Source: Kamptonema formosum PCC 6407
GTDB taxonomy: Bacteria; Cyanobacteriota; Cyanobacteriia; Cyanobacteriales; Microcoleaceae
Direction: 5' to 3'
DNA length: 64,000 bases
Assembly: GCF_000332155.1 (NCBI RefSeq)
Contig: NZ_KB235903.1
Span: 1,698,100 to 1,762,099, forward strand
Below the pieces are notes generated by a model. The model did no database searches, was not told the origin of the DNA, and saw nothing but the letters and a program-made list of their open reading frames with translations. A program made the position numbers and the translations under genes. Of this stretch, positions 17,047 to 25,950 are shown in pieces (the stretch's first letter is position 1; each line of letters starts with the position of its first letter).

Positions 17047-17583
17047 ATGAAACTCCGTAAATCTTTGGCAGTGTTATTGACGTTAGTCTGTATCACAGTC
17101 ATAACTGTAAATACTTTCAAACTCAGCCCTAGTTTCGCTCGTTCTACGCCAGTGATGTCACTACAACAATCGGCAGAGAAAGTAAATACAGATGAGCGCA
17201 TTGCACAAGTTCCTGGAGGCATTTCTCTCTACAATAGGCTAGGAGGCTACAACGCGATCGCCAGCGTTATCGATCGTGCAGCAAATTACATATTCAACGA
17301 TCCGCTAATTGGTAAATATTTTATTGGTTTGAGCACAAACTCAAAACTGAGGCTCCGTCAGTTGTTAGTCGATCAATTCTGCCAAGCAGCAGGCGGGCCT
17401 TGTGTTTATACAGGACGGACTATGAACCTTTCCCATAGTGGCATAGGTCTCACGAACGATGAATTTAATGCCTTTGCTAATGGTATATCCCAATCTCTTG
17501 ATGATAACAGGGTTAATCAAACAGAGAAACTCGAAGTGTTGACATTTGTCAATAGTCTGAGAAGCAAGATAGTTGAAGGATAA
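17047..17583 (+). CDS. Exported truncated haemoglobin (group I-like)
   Basis: A 178-residue protein from the ATG at 17047, chosen because AGGGGA (17035-17040) is a good ribosome-binding site and the product begins with a clear signal sequence (KLRKSLAVLLTLVCITVIT). After a ~55-residue leader and linker comes a 2/2 globin domain: SLYNRLGGYNAIASVIDRAA, IFNDPLIGKYF, LRQLLVDQFCQAAGGPCVYTG and LSHSGIGLTNDEF. The His of LSHSGIG is placed as the proximal haem ligand. Glu/Gln-type distal residues are partly kept, but the B10 Tyr appears shifted or lost. Cytosolic cyanobacterial GlbN handles O2 and NO; an exported or membrane-anchored version would act in the thylakoid lumen or periplasm. It is followed one base later by a second exported protein gene. 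Confidence 0.85.
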   Translation: MKLRKSLAVLLTLVCITVITVNTFKLSPSFARSTPVMSLQQSAEKVNTDERIAQVPGGISLYNRLGGYNAIASVIDRAANYIFNDPLIGKYFIGLSTNSKLRLRQLLVDQFCQAAGGPCVYTGRTMNLSHSGIGLTNDEFNAFANGISQSLDDNRVNQTEKLEVLTFVNSLRSKIVEG

Positions 17584-17584
17584 G

Positions 17585-17932
17585 ATGAAAGACTCCAATC
17601 TCCTCCTCTTAGTTGCATTTCTGCTGGTATCAGGAATGGTAATGACTGAGGTAGCTCATGCAAAACCGTCAGAACAAAACACCGAGACAAAAGTTCCAGT
17701 ATCCCCAATACTAAGACAGTCTTCTGACCAGTTTTCCACCCCCGCTACAGATACTTCACCCAATACTCAATCTAACGAGCAACCGTTGTGTTTTTATCAG
17801 AATTCGGATGGTAAGATAGTTGATTTGAGCAATCTGTGTGGGGCTAAGAGCAGCGAAACGGTTTCAAGTCCTCAATTGCGGAACTCTCCTATTTCTCCTA
17901 TTAATGATGGGAAAACCCCGCCTTACTGGTAG
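17585..17932 (+). CDS. Small exported protein with paired-Cys motif
   Basis: A 115-residue protein from the ATG at 17585, one base after the globin stop and with GAAGGA at 17575-17580 as ribosome-binding site; the TTG further upstream is not needed. A signal peptide (LLLLVAFLLVSGMVMTEVAH-A) precedes a Ser/Thr/Pro-rich linker and the motif PLCFYQNSDGKIVDLSNLCG. This matches the motif in the exported protein at 8358-8843 in spacing and most key residues. The two cysteines, 17 residues apart, may pair. The one-base spacing implies co-transcription with the globin and a possible shared job in the same compartment. Function unknown. Confidence 0.72.
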   Translation: MKDSNLLLLVAFLLVSGMVMTEVAHAKPSEQNTETKVPVSPILRQSSDQFSTPATDTSPNTQSNEQPLCFYQNSDGKIVDLSNLCGAKSSETVSSPQLRNSPISPINDGKTPPYW

Positions 17933-17939
17933 AAAAAAG

Positions 17940-19145
17940 TTAGTCATTGCCTTTACTAAAAGGCAAATCTTCATTTACCAGTTCAATTTCCTCCTGTTCC
18001 CTTTCATTAATTTGACAAATGTAAGACTGGAGAATTTGGGAGAGGCGAGGGTTATAAAACCGATGCAAACTATAATTAGGTGTAGCTGGAAAGCCACGCC
18101 GTTTTTTGTGGCGGCCACCGGCACCAGGGTCAAAAATTTGAATATCATGAGCGATCGCCCACTCAATCGGCGTATAATAGCAAGCATCAAAGTGCAAACA
18201 TTCTATATCCTGCACGCTTCCCCAATAACGCCCGTAAAGCCGATCGCCTTTAAAAATGCAAAAAGACATTCCCGCTGGTAAGCGATCGTCCTGTTCGTCA
18301 TAGGCGGCCACAAATAACACGCGATCGCGATAGTTATGGTGCAATTGCTCAAAAAATCGCTTAGTTAAATACTTACTTCCCCACCAGCCAAACTTATCAC
18401 AAGTATTCTCGTAAAAAGAGTACATTCGCGCAAACAAAGCTTGAGGAATTTCATCCCCTGTCAGACTTTGGATTCGCAAACCCGCCTTTTCTACAGCCTT
18501 GCGTTCCCGCTTAATATTACGGCGTTGGTTAGCATTGAAAGCGCCTAAATAATCATCAAAAGTTTGATATCCTTGGTTTTGCCAGATGTAGCTATGATGC
18601 AGCCAACTGCTAAAACCGTTCCTTTCCATAACTTGTCGCCATTCCGGGTCAACATAAAGAAAATTGCAGCCTGAAATGCCGTTGCGATCGCAAAAATGGT
18701 CGATCGTATCGATCATCAACCGCGTCAATAGATCCTCATCTTCCCCAGGAGCAATCAAAAACCGATAACCCTCAGCAGGCGTAAACGGTGTCATTCCCAT
18801 CAACTTCGGATAATATTCTACACCGATACGGGCAGCTAACTCGGCCCACTGATGATCGAAAACAAATTCCCCATAACTATGACTTTTGACATAAAGGGGT
18901 GCAGCGGCGATTAATTGGCGTTGGCGAGGCCTGTCTTTAGGGCTTTCACGCCACACTGTTAAATGATAGGGCAACCAACCCGTTTTCGCTGTCACACTGC
19001 CAGAAGTTTCTAAATTATTCAGCCACTCCCATTCTAGAAATGGCGTTTTTAGTGGCATTGCTAAGGCATCCCATTCTGATTGAGGTACATCAGAAATTTT
19101 ACCGATCCAGGTAACAGAATATTGAGGTTTAAGCTGTTCTACCAT
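17940..19145 (-). CDS. GNAT-fold protein of the DUF482/FemAB-like family
   Basis: A 401-residue protein. The N-terminal half contains FLEWEWLNNLETSGSVTAKT and LIAAAPLYVKSHSYGEFVFD; the C-terminal half has NANQRRNIKRERKAVEKAGL, MYSFYENTCDKFGWWGSKYL and FDPGAGGRHKKRRGF. This pattern belongs to the GNAT superfamily group annotated as 'peptidoglycan biosynthesis/recognition' (DUF482), with two tandem GNAT-like halves as in FemABX. Relatives transfer aminoacyl or acyl groups, but for this group the substrate is not established. It starts next to a long STRR array and is convergent with the globin pair. Confidence 0.82.
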   Translation of the reverse strand: MVEQLKPQYSVTWIGKISDVPQSEWDALAMPLKTPFLEWEWLNNLETSGSVTAKTGWLPYHLTVWRESPKDRPRQRQLIAAAPLYVKSHSYGEFVFDHQWAELAARIGVEYYPKLMGMTPFTPAEGYRFLIAPGEDEDLLTRLMIDTIDHFCDRNGISGCNFLYVDPEWRQVMERNGFSSWLHHSYIWQNQGYQTFDDYLGAFNANQRRNIKRERKAVEKAGLRIQSLTGDEIPQALFARMYSFYENTCDKFGWWGSKYLTKRFFEQLHHNYRDRVLFVAAYDEQDDRLPAGMSFCIFKGDRLYGRYWGSVQDIECLHFDACYYTPIEWAIAHDIQIFDPGAGGRHKKRRGFPATPNYSLHRFYNPRLSQILQSYICQINEREQEEIELVNEDLPFSKGND

Positions 19146-19155
19146 ATCTTTAATA

Positions 19156-19345
19156 AGGGGCTAGGGGCTAGGGGCTAGGGGAAGAGGGGGAAGAGGGGGA
19201 GATGGGGAGGATGGGGGAGATGGGGAGGATGGGGAGGATGGGGGAGATGGGGAGGATGGATAATTAGCAATTAGCAATTAGCAATTAGCAATTAGCAATT
19301 AGCAATTAGCAATTAGCAATTAGCAATTAGCCATTAGCCATTAGC
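19156..19345. repeat. Compound STRR array
   Basis: GGGGCTA heptamers (19156-19182), GGGGAGGAT/GGGGGAGAT nonamers (19183-19258) and about ten TTAGCAA heptamers (19261-19345). The last units run into the 3' end of the RibD-like reductase gene and encode its final residues. Confidence 0.9.
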
Positions 19346-20022
19346 CGATAATGTAGAAATACTTCTTGGTCAACCTGCTGAACTTCTAAAAGTTGCAGTT
19401 TTGGTGCTAAATTTGCTAAAAACCCCTCTCCTTCAACTGGTGTCGGCGCATCCGCACCACCTAAAATTAGCGGGCAAATCGTCAACCAAAATTCATCAAT
19501 TAAATTATCAGTAAGTAAAGAAGCTACTAAGTTCCCACCTCCCAAGATTGCCAAACGCTGCAAACCGAGATTAGCTAACTGTTGAAAAGCTGCAACCCAG
19601 TCAATATTTCCATTAGGCATTGATGCAACTAAAATTCGATCGAAGTTGGGCATTAATTCTTGATTCTCATCATTTATTGCCGCTGTTAATAGCCAGCGGG
19701 GTACGGGTTGCTGAAAAAATTGCAAATTAGGGTCAAAATGGCGCGATCGCGAACAAACTATCTGTATCGGTTGTAACTCTTTTCCTTGTTCTGCCCTCAT
19801 TTTCAACAACTCTGGCACAGATACTCTCATGGTTGTCCCGTAGGCGCGGAGAGTGTTGCTGCCAAATAATACCCCATCTGCGATCGCGATTTGTTTTTCT
19901 AAATGAGCTTTGTCTTGGGGGGAACCGAACCTTGCAGGCGATCGCATCTTATCGGCAATTTTACCATCAGCACTCATTGCCAGAATCACTGTTGTCTGCG
20001 GCCTACCAATCTTATTTCCCAT
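19327..20022 (-). CDS. RibD C-terminal-domain reductase
   Basis: A 231-residue single-domain protein of the RibD-C/dihydrofolate-reductase-like family: TTVILAMSADGKIADKMRSP, GVLFGSNTLRAYGTTMRV, LAILGGGNLVASLLTDNLID and ICPLILGGADAPTPVEG. It probably binds NADPH and reduces a ribosylamino-pyrimidine or a related pteridine/nucleoside substrate. The genome already has a full bifunctional RibD (3277-4443), so this copy is either a dedicated reductase for the same step or serves another pathway. Its last four codons (MANG) and stop come from the adjoining TTAGCCA repeat, indicating that the array has altered the C-terminus. Confidence 0.85.
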   Translation of the reverse strand: MGNKIGRPQTTVILAMSADGKIADKMRSPARFGSPQDKAHLEKQIAIADGVLFGSNTLRAYGTTMRVSVPELLKMRAEQGKELQPIQIVCSRSRHFDPNLQFFQQPVPRWLLTAAINDENQELMPNFDRILVASMPNGNIDWVAAFQQLANLGLQRLAILGGGNLVASLLTDNLIDEFWLTICPLILGGADAPTPVEGEGFLANLAPKLQLLEVQQVDQEVFLHYRLMANG

Positions 20023-20355
20023 TATCAGCTCTACTGAAATTTGTCAAGTGCAATATTGAGTATTTATTTAATTTCTGAGAGTAGAGATTTTAATTAAGGT
20101 ACAAATTATTTTTCCTCTGTTAACAAAAGGTCAATCTTTGGGTAATCTGTAGTACAGAAAAGTCTACAAACTTTGTATTTACTTGACAAATTGAGACTTT
20201 TCTTATTCTTTAGAACCATAACCTAAAGTTTTACATCTTCTTACTTAATCAGGGCGGCTTTACCAATTCATCAATTGGAGATCGAGATTCCAAACAGGAA
20301 TCAGCCCTTTTCCCATCTCAATAAACACAAATACAAAGATACTAAAGGGGCATCA
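20023..20355. other. Divergent promoter region of the RTX gene
   Basis: A 333-bp AT-rich stretch between divergent genes. A TTGACA at 20183-20188 is followed 15 bp later by TATTCT, a weak promoter match for the rightward gene. No gene or repeat is recognised. AAAGGGG at 20344-20350 is the ribosome-binding site for the start at 20356. Confidence 0.4.
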
Positions 20356-23300
20356 ATGGCAGATTTATTTTTTTCAGAGTATATCGAAGGTAGCAACAGC
20401 AACCAAGCGCTAGAAATATACAACAGCACTGAGTCTACAGTTGACCTATCATCGGCTGGCTACGCTATAGAAATCTATGCAGATGGTAGCACTTCTCCTA
20501 CAACAACAATCAACCTCAGTGGCACGATCGCAGCAGGTAAAACCTTTGTTGTGACAGACTTGGGTGCTGATACCATCATTTTAGACAAAGGCAATCAAAC
20601 CAATACTCAACTATCCTTTAATGGCAACGACGCGATCGTACTGCGAAAAGCTAGTAATGTAATTGATGCGATCGGTCAAGTCGGTTTCGATCCCGGTACA
20701 GCTTGGACTAGCGGGAACATTAGCACTCAGGATAGCAATTTGCGGCGTAAAGCCAGCGTTATCGCAGGTTCTACCAACCCCCAACAAACCTTTGACCCTA
20801 GCCTGCAATGGGACGCATACTCGGCCACCAACGTCAGTAACCTGGGAACCCACACCACGTTAGCACGGGAACCCCAACGGATTTACGACATTCAAGGGAA
20901 AGCCCATCGTTCCCCCTTGGAAAACCAGCTTTTATCAACAGTTCCGGGGATTGTTACGGCTGTAGCGCCAAATACAGCTACAGTAACGGGTGAGGAAAAT
21001 GGCGGATTTTATCTGCAAGATGCCTCTGGGGACGGAGACACCGCCACATCCGACGGTATTTTTATCTTCACGGGTTCCACTCCTAGCCTAAAACCAGGCG
21101 ATTCAGCGATCGTTACGGGTACTGTCAAGGAAATCCGACCCAATAACGACCCCCAAAATCTCACTGTCACCCAGATTGTCAGTCCGTCTTATACCACAGT
21201 ATCAACAGGCAACCCCTTACCTGCCCCTACAATCATCGGCAATGGCGGCCGGATTCCGCCAACGACAACCATTAAAAGCGCTGTTGGTAACATCGAAACC
21301 AGTACCGAATTGTTCAACCCTAACAGCGAAGGGATGGACTTCTACGAAAGCCTGGAAGGGATGCTGGTACAGGTCAATAATGCCGTAGCAGTTAGTCCCA
21401 GCAACAGCGAGGGCGAAATTTGGATATTGGGGGATAACGGGGCCAACGCTACTGGCCGTAGTCCGCGCGGGGGTATTTCTATTGTTAGTTCTGGCACTAA
21501 TGTTGACTATAATCCAGAACGGATTGAGGTAGACAATACGCTATTTAAGGGTACTAATACCTCTTTAAGCAATCCTGATGTTAATGTAGCGGCGCAATTG
21601 GGAAGTATAACAGGGATAATCGACTATCGCGATCGCAACTACGAACTGCTAAATACTTCCGACTTAAATCCTCCAGAAAAACCCCTACAACCCAGTCCCA
21701 TTACACGCGAAACAACGGCCCTCAAAGGCAGCGATAGCCAGTTAACGGTAGCTACATTCAACGCCAGCAATCTTGACCCCAGTTCCGAGAAGCTAGTTAG
21801 CCGCCTCGCCACTATCATCGCTAATAACCTCCAAGCACCTGATATTATTGCCCTTCAGGATGTATCCGACAATAGCGGCCAACAAGATGATGGCATAGTA
21901 GATGCTAAAGAGACTTATCAGGCTTTGATTGATGCGATCGCAGCAGCAGGAGGTGGTACTTACGAATATCAGCAAATTAACCCCAATAACAACCAAGACG
22001 GCGGCCCTCTCAACAACCGTTCCGCTTTCCTCTTCAATCCCAACCGCGTTACCTTTGTCGCAGGTACCGCAGGCAGTGCCGACAATGCTATTGAAGTTAA
22101 TAGCGGCACCACTGTTTCCCTCAATCCCGGCCGCATTGACCCCACAAACAGCGCTTTTAACAATCAGTCTAAATCTCTTGCCGGACTATTTGAGTTCAAC
22201 AGCCAGAAAATTTTCTTAGTTAATAATGATTTTATTTCCCAAGCAGAAGACGAGCCATTATTTAGCCCTAATCAGCCACCAGCAAGGCTTTCAGGAGCCA
22301 AACGAATTGAGCAAGCCGCAACTGTCAATAATTTTGTAGATAGCATCCTTGCCAAAGATGCCAATGCTAATATCATTGTTTTAGGCAGTTTTAACGACTT
22401 CCCAACCTCCGAAGCTTTAAATGTTTTAAAAGGTCAACCAGAAGGAGAAGGAACTGCGGTTCTTACCAATTTAGTTCAAAATATCAACTTGCCTGCCGCT
22501 CGTTACACCGCAATTATTGATGGCAACTCTCAACCTCTCGACCAAATTTTAATCAGCCAAAATCTGCGGGATAAAACTGCTCCAGAAATCGATATCGTTC
22601 ACGCTAACGCCGAGTTTACCGAGCCAGAAATTGATAATTTCCTATTAAGAGAACCCGTTTTAAGTCGCTTCAGTTTTGGTACTAACATCACTTTAACTAT
22701 TTCTCCCTCGGCCTTTCCAGATATCGTACCCCCAGGTACATTGAGGGGAAGAGTTACTCGAACAGGAGAAACAGACAATTCCGTTAATGTAACTCTTACT
22801 GTCAGCGACCCCTTAGAAGCTAATTTTAACGGATTGGGTACAACACAATTGACTATCGGTACTGGTCAATCTGCCGTAGATTTTAACCTTAATGCTGTCA
22901 ACGATCAGATTACTGATACTACTTGGAAAACAGTAGATTTAACCGCTGCGGCAACAGGTTACACGGATGGCAGAACTAAGGTGACGGTAATTGACGATAT
23001 TACAGCAGCAATTCCAGTTTTACCCTCTGAAAGTCCAGCACCAATTCCTAGTGCCTCACCTACACCTATACCTATAAATAACACTCCCAATGTTAGTAAT
23101 AACACCCGCCCAGACAATCCGATCCTCACACCTCTCACCTTTGACGGCGGTTCCAGTTTCATTTTTAACTACCCGACAGATAATGCTACCTTTGGCACGA
23201 GCATTGGCGATACTCTAGCTGGAAATGACGGAAATGACATTTTGATCGGTGCAGGCGGTGACGATTCGCTATTAGGCTATCAAGGCGATGATATTTTGGA

Positions 23301-24114
23301 TGCCACCAGTGGCAATGATAGTCTGTTTGGTGGTAAAGACAGAGATACTCTGCTTGCGGGTGGCGACAGGGATTTAGTTTGGGGCGGGGAAGGCGCTGAT
23401 ATTCTGGATGGCGGAGTAGACGGCGATACTCTGTTTGGAGGGACGGAGAATGATACCCTTTACGGCAACAGTGGTAATGACAGTGTTTATGGTAATGAAG
23501 GGGATGACTTGATTTACGGCAACGATGGTAATGATAGTTTGTACGGTAATCAAGGAGGTGATACGATTTCTGGCTGGGAAGGTGAGGATAGCGTGTTCGC
23601 AGGGAAGGATAATGATTTTGTTTTTGCCGGGGAGGGTAACGATTTTGTCTGCGGTGATTTGGGGGATGATTACCTCAGTGGTGAGGCCGGCGATGATGAA
23701 CTCTGCGGCCGTGAAGGTGATGATACGATTTATGGGGGGCTTGGAGCGGATACGCTTAATGGGGATTCTGGTAATGATACTTTGATTGGGGGTGCTGGTA
23801 ACGATCAGTTGCAGGGCGGAGAAGGCAGGGATGTTTTTATTTTCTCCGATTTAAGTGATAATGGCGATACAATCCTCGATTTTGCGGCTGGCGATGGTGG
23901 GGATGTGTTGAATTTACAGTCGGTATTTAATAAACTCAGCTATACGGGTTCTAATCCTATTGATGATAAGTTTCTGCGGTTGGTTCAAGTTGGTTCTGAT
24001 GCAGAATTGCAAATTGACTCGGATGGTGCTAATACTGCGAATGATTTTACGGTACTGGTGAAGTTGAAAAATATCACTGCTAGTAATTTTAATTCCAGTA
24101 ATTACACTTTTTAG
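20356..24114 (+). CDS. RTX protein with lamin-tail and degenerate ExeM/NucH-type nuclease domains
   Basis: About 1252 residues from the ATG at 20356 (strong ribosome-binding site at 20344-20350; an upstream TTG adds only unrelated residues). Order: lamin-tail-like domain (about 3-130; LFFSEYIEGSNSNQALEIYN), an OB-like segment of extracellular nucleases (about 180-280; GGFYLQDASGDGDTATSDG) and an endonuclease/exonuclease/phosphatase (EEP) domain (about 455-775). Then come a Calx-beta-like region (780-890), a Pro-rich linker, RTX calcium repeats of GGxGxDxLxG type (about 945-1165) and a type I secretion C-terminal region. Several EEP catalytic motifs are altered: GSFND for GDFND, LQDV for LQEV, LDQ for LDH, and no SDHDP near the end. 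It is probably secreted by a type I system and calcium-folded, possibly without nuclease activity. Confidence 0.85.
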   Translation: MADLFFSEYIEGSNSNQALEIYNSTESTVDLSSAGYAIEIYADGSTSPTTTINLSGTIAAGKTFVVTDLGADTIILDKGNQTNTQLSFNGNDAIVLRKASNVIDAIGQVGFDPGTAWTSGNISTQDSNLRRKASVIAGSTNPQQTFDPSLQWDAYSATNVSNLGTHTTLAREPQRIYDIQGKAHRSPLENQLLSTVPGIVTAVAPNTATVTGEENGGFYLQDASGDGDTATSDGIFIFTGSTPSLKPGDSAIVTGTVKEIRPNNDPQNLTVTQIVSPSYTTVSTGNPLPAPTIIGNGGRIPPTTTIKSAVGNIETSTELFNPNSEGMDFYESLEGMLVQVNNAVAVSPSNSEGEIWILGDNGANATGRSPRGGISIVSSGTNVDYNPERIEVDNTLFKGTNTSLSNPDVNVAAQLGSITGIIDYRDRNYELLNTSDLNPPEKPLQPSPITRETTALKGSDSQLTVATFNASNLDPSSEKLVSRLATIIANNLQAPDIIALQDVSDNSGQQDDGIVDAKETYQALIDAIAAAGGGTYEYQQINPNNNQDGGPLNNRSAFLFNPNRVTFVAGTAGSADNAIEVNSGTTVSLNPGRIDPTNSAFNNQSKSLAGLFEFNSQKIFLVNNDFISQAEDEPLFSPNQPPARLSGAKRIEQAATVNNFVDSILAKDANANIIVLGSFNDFPTSEALNVLKGQPEGEGTAVLTNLVQNINLPAARYTAIIDGNSQPLDQILISQNLRDKTAPEIDIVHANAEFTEPEIDNFLLREPVLSRFSFGTNITLTISPSAFPDIVPPGTLRGRVTRTGETDNSVNVTLTVSDPLEANFNGLGTTQLTIGTGQSAVDFNLNAVNDQITDTTWKTVDLTAAATGYTDGRTKVTVIDDITAAIPVLPSESPAPIPSASPTPIPINNTPNVSNNTRPDNPILTPLTFDGGSSFIFNYPTDNATFGTSIGDTLAGNDGNDILIGAGGDDSLLGYQGDDILDATSGNDSLFGGKDRDTLLAGGDRDLVWGGEGADILDGGVDGDTLFGGTENDTLYGNSGNDSVYGNEGDDLIYGNDGNDSLYGNQGGDTISGWEGEDSVFAGKDNDFVFAGEGNDFVCGDLGDDYLSGEAGDDELCGREGDDTIYGGLGADTLNGDSGNDTLIGGAGNDQLQGGEGRDVFIFSDLSDNGDTILDFAAGDGGDVLNLQSVFNKLSYTGSNPIDDKFLRLVQVGSDAELQIDSDGANTANDFTVLVKLKNITASNFNSSNYTF

Positions 24115-24283
24115 TTAACTGTTAACTGTTAACTGTTAATTCAGGACTTAGGTAAAACTATCGTAACGCCCCTATCTTGGCGGTTTATTTACCGTCAAGA
24201 TGGCGGCGTTACATAAAGCATTTGTAAGTCCTACTAAATATCAATGCCTTCTTCCTTCTTCCTTCTTCCTTCTTCCTTCTTAG
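24115..24283. repeat. Heptamers, nested palindrome and TTCCTTC array
   Basis: TTAACTG heptamers (24115-24139) precede a nested inverted repeat (24141-24233) and TTCCTTC heptamers (24246-24283). The nested repeat has outer arms TCAGGACTTA / TAAGTCCT, like the ends of the MITE-like family, and inner arms GTAACGCC...ATCTTGGCGGT / ACCGTCAAGAT...GGCGTTAC. The inner hairpin may end transcription of the RTX gene. Confidence 0.75.
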
Positions 24284-24293
24284 GTAATCTTGA

Positions 24294-25874
24294 ATGAATG
24301 TTTTACTTCTGTATCCCCTCTTCCCTAAAAGTTTCTGGTCATTTGAGAAAACCCTAGCTTTGCTAAATCGAAAGGCAATGTTACCACCCCTCGGTTTAGT
24401 AACAGTGGCGGCAATTTTACCACAGGAATGGCAATTTAAGTTAGTCGATCGTAACGTGCGCGAGGTGACAGAGGCAGAATGGGAGTGGACTGATTTGGTA
24501 ATTCTCTCGGCGATGATTGTCCAAAAAGAGGATTTACTCAATCAGATTCAGGAAGCAAAACGCAGGAATAAGCGGGTTGCTGTGGGTGGCCCTTATCCGA
24601 CAGCTTTACCTGATGAAGCCACAGGCGCGGGTGCAGATTATTTAATTTTAGATGAAGGCGAAATCACTTTACCATTATTTGTGAATGCGATCGCTCAGGG
24701 AGTTACTTCTGGTATTTTCCGTGCTGGTGGTGAAAGACCAGATGTTACTACTACTCCTATTCCCCGGTTCGAGTTACTAGAATTTGATGCCTACGCGGAG
24801 ATGTCGGTTCAATTCTCACGGGGTTGTCCTTTCCAGTGCGAGTTTTGTGACATTATTGTACTCTATGGTCGTAAACCTCGGACTAAAACGCCTGAGCAAA
24901 TTTTAGCAGAATTGAATCGCCTTTATGAGTTAGGTTGGCGGCGTAGTATTTTCATGGTGGATGACAATTTCATCGGCAATAAACGCAATGTTAAGTTATT
25001 TCTGAAAGAGCTGCAACCTTGGATGGTAGCACATCAATATCCATTTTCCTTTGCGACGGAAGCTTCGGTGGATTTGGCTAACGATCAAGAACTGATGGAT
25101 GCGATGGTAGCCTGTAATTTTGGGGCAGTATTTTTAGGAATTGAAACTCCCGATGAAGAGAGTTTGACTCTGACTCAGAAGTACCAAAATACACGAGATT
25201 CCCTGAGTGAAGCGGTGAATAAAATTACTCGGACAGGGTTGAGAGTAATGGCAGGATTTATCATCGGATTTGATGGTGAAAAGGCGGGTGCAGGTGCGCG
25301 AATTGTCAAGTTTGTGGAGCAAACATCAATTCCAACGGCGTTGTTTAGTATGCTGCAAGCCTTGCCTGATACAGCACTCTGGCATCGGTTAGTGAAGGAA
25401 GGACGGCTACGGAAGGAAGGGGCTAATATTAATCAGACTACTTTAATGAATTTTGTGCCGACGCGACCCCTTGAAGATATTGCCCATGAGTATATTGAGG
25501 CTTTTTGGGAATTGTATGAACCATCTAGATTTTTAGATCGGACTTATCGTCATTATCGCATTTTGGGGGAGGCAACTTATCCTAAAAAAGGTAAAGGTGC
25601 GGGTAAGAAAGTTAATTGGGTGACTATTCGAGCTTTACTAACAATTTGCTGGCGACAGGGTGTTGTACGCAGCACTCGCTGGCAATTTTGGCGCAATTTG
25701 TTGAGTATGTTTTATCATAATCCTGGTGGTGTAAGTAGCTATTTAGCGGTATGCGCTCAGATTGAGCATTTCTTGGAGTATCGTCAGATTGTGCGCGATC
25801 AAATTGAGGCGCAGGTGGCTGAGTTTTTAGCTTCTGTTCCTTCAGTAAAGGTTCCTGAAATAGCGATTAAATAA
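24294..25874 (+). CDS. B12-binding radical SAM protein (DUF4070 type)
   Basis: A 526-residue enzyme. The N-terminal cobalamin-binding domain spans about 1-150 (PLFPKSFWSFEKTLALLNR, MLPPLGLVTVAAILP). A radical SAM core follows with the CxxxCxxC cluster motif in FSRGCPFQCEFCDIIVLYG, then MVDDNFIGNKRNVKLFLKEL. A helical C-terminal DUF4070 region completes it (about 370-520; RFLDRTYRHYRILGEATYPK). The architecture matches cobalamin-dependent radical SAM methylases, including hopanoid C-2 methylase HpnP and its relatives. No hopanoid gene is nearby, so the substrate stays open. The iron-sulfur cluster would cleave S-adenosylmethionine, and methyl-cobalamin would deliver the methyl group. Confidence 0.88.
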   Translation: MNVLLLYPLFPKSFWSFEKTLALLNRKAMLPPLGLVTVAAILPQEWQFKLVDRNVREVTEAEWEWTDLVILSAMIVQKEDLLNQIQEAKRRNKRVAVGGPYPTALPDEATGAGADYLILDEGEITLPLFVNAIAQGVTSGIFRAGGERPDVTTTPIPRFELLEFDAYAEMSVQFSRGCPFQCEFCDIIVLYGRKPRTKTPEQILAELNRLYELGWRRSIFMVDDNFIGNKRNVKLFLKELQPWMVAHQYPFSFATEASVDLANDQELMDAMVACNFGAVFLGIETPDEESLTLTQKYQNTRDSLSEAVNKITRTGLRVMAGFIIGFDGEKAGAGARIVKFVEQTSIPTALFSMLQALPDTALWHRLVKEGRLRKEGANINQTTLMNFVPTRPLEDIAHEYIEAFWELYEPSRFLDRTYRHYRILGEATYPKKGKGAGKKVNWVTIRALLTICWRQGVVRSTRWQFWRNLLSMFYHNPGGVSSYLAVCAQIEHFLEYRQIVRDQIEAQVAEFLASVPSVKVPEIAIK

Positions 25875-25880
25875 TTTTGT

Positions 25881-25912
25881 TAATGGTTAACGGTTAACTG
25901 TTAACTGTTAAC
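25881..25912. repeat. TTAACTG/TTAACGG heptamer array
   Basis: About four tandem TTAACTG units downstream of the radical SAM gene; the same unit lies upstream of that gene at 24115-24139 and downstream of eno at 60670-60706. Confidence 0.75.
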
Positions 25913-25950
25913 AAAATTTATGGTACAATCTCCATCGGGTAATGCTAATA

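Noticed and set aside
19261-19345. Heptamer array resembling a CRISPR
   Set aside because: Units are 7 bp and contiguous with no spacers of regular length, so this is an STRR; no cas genes are in the window.
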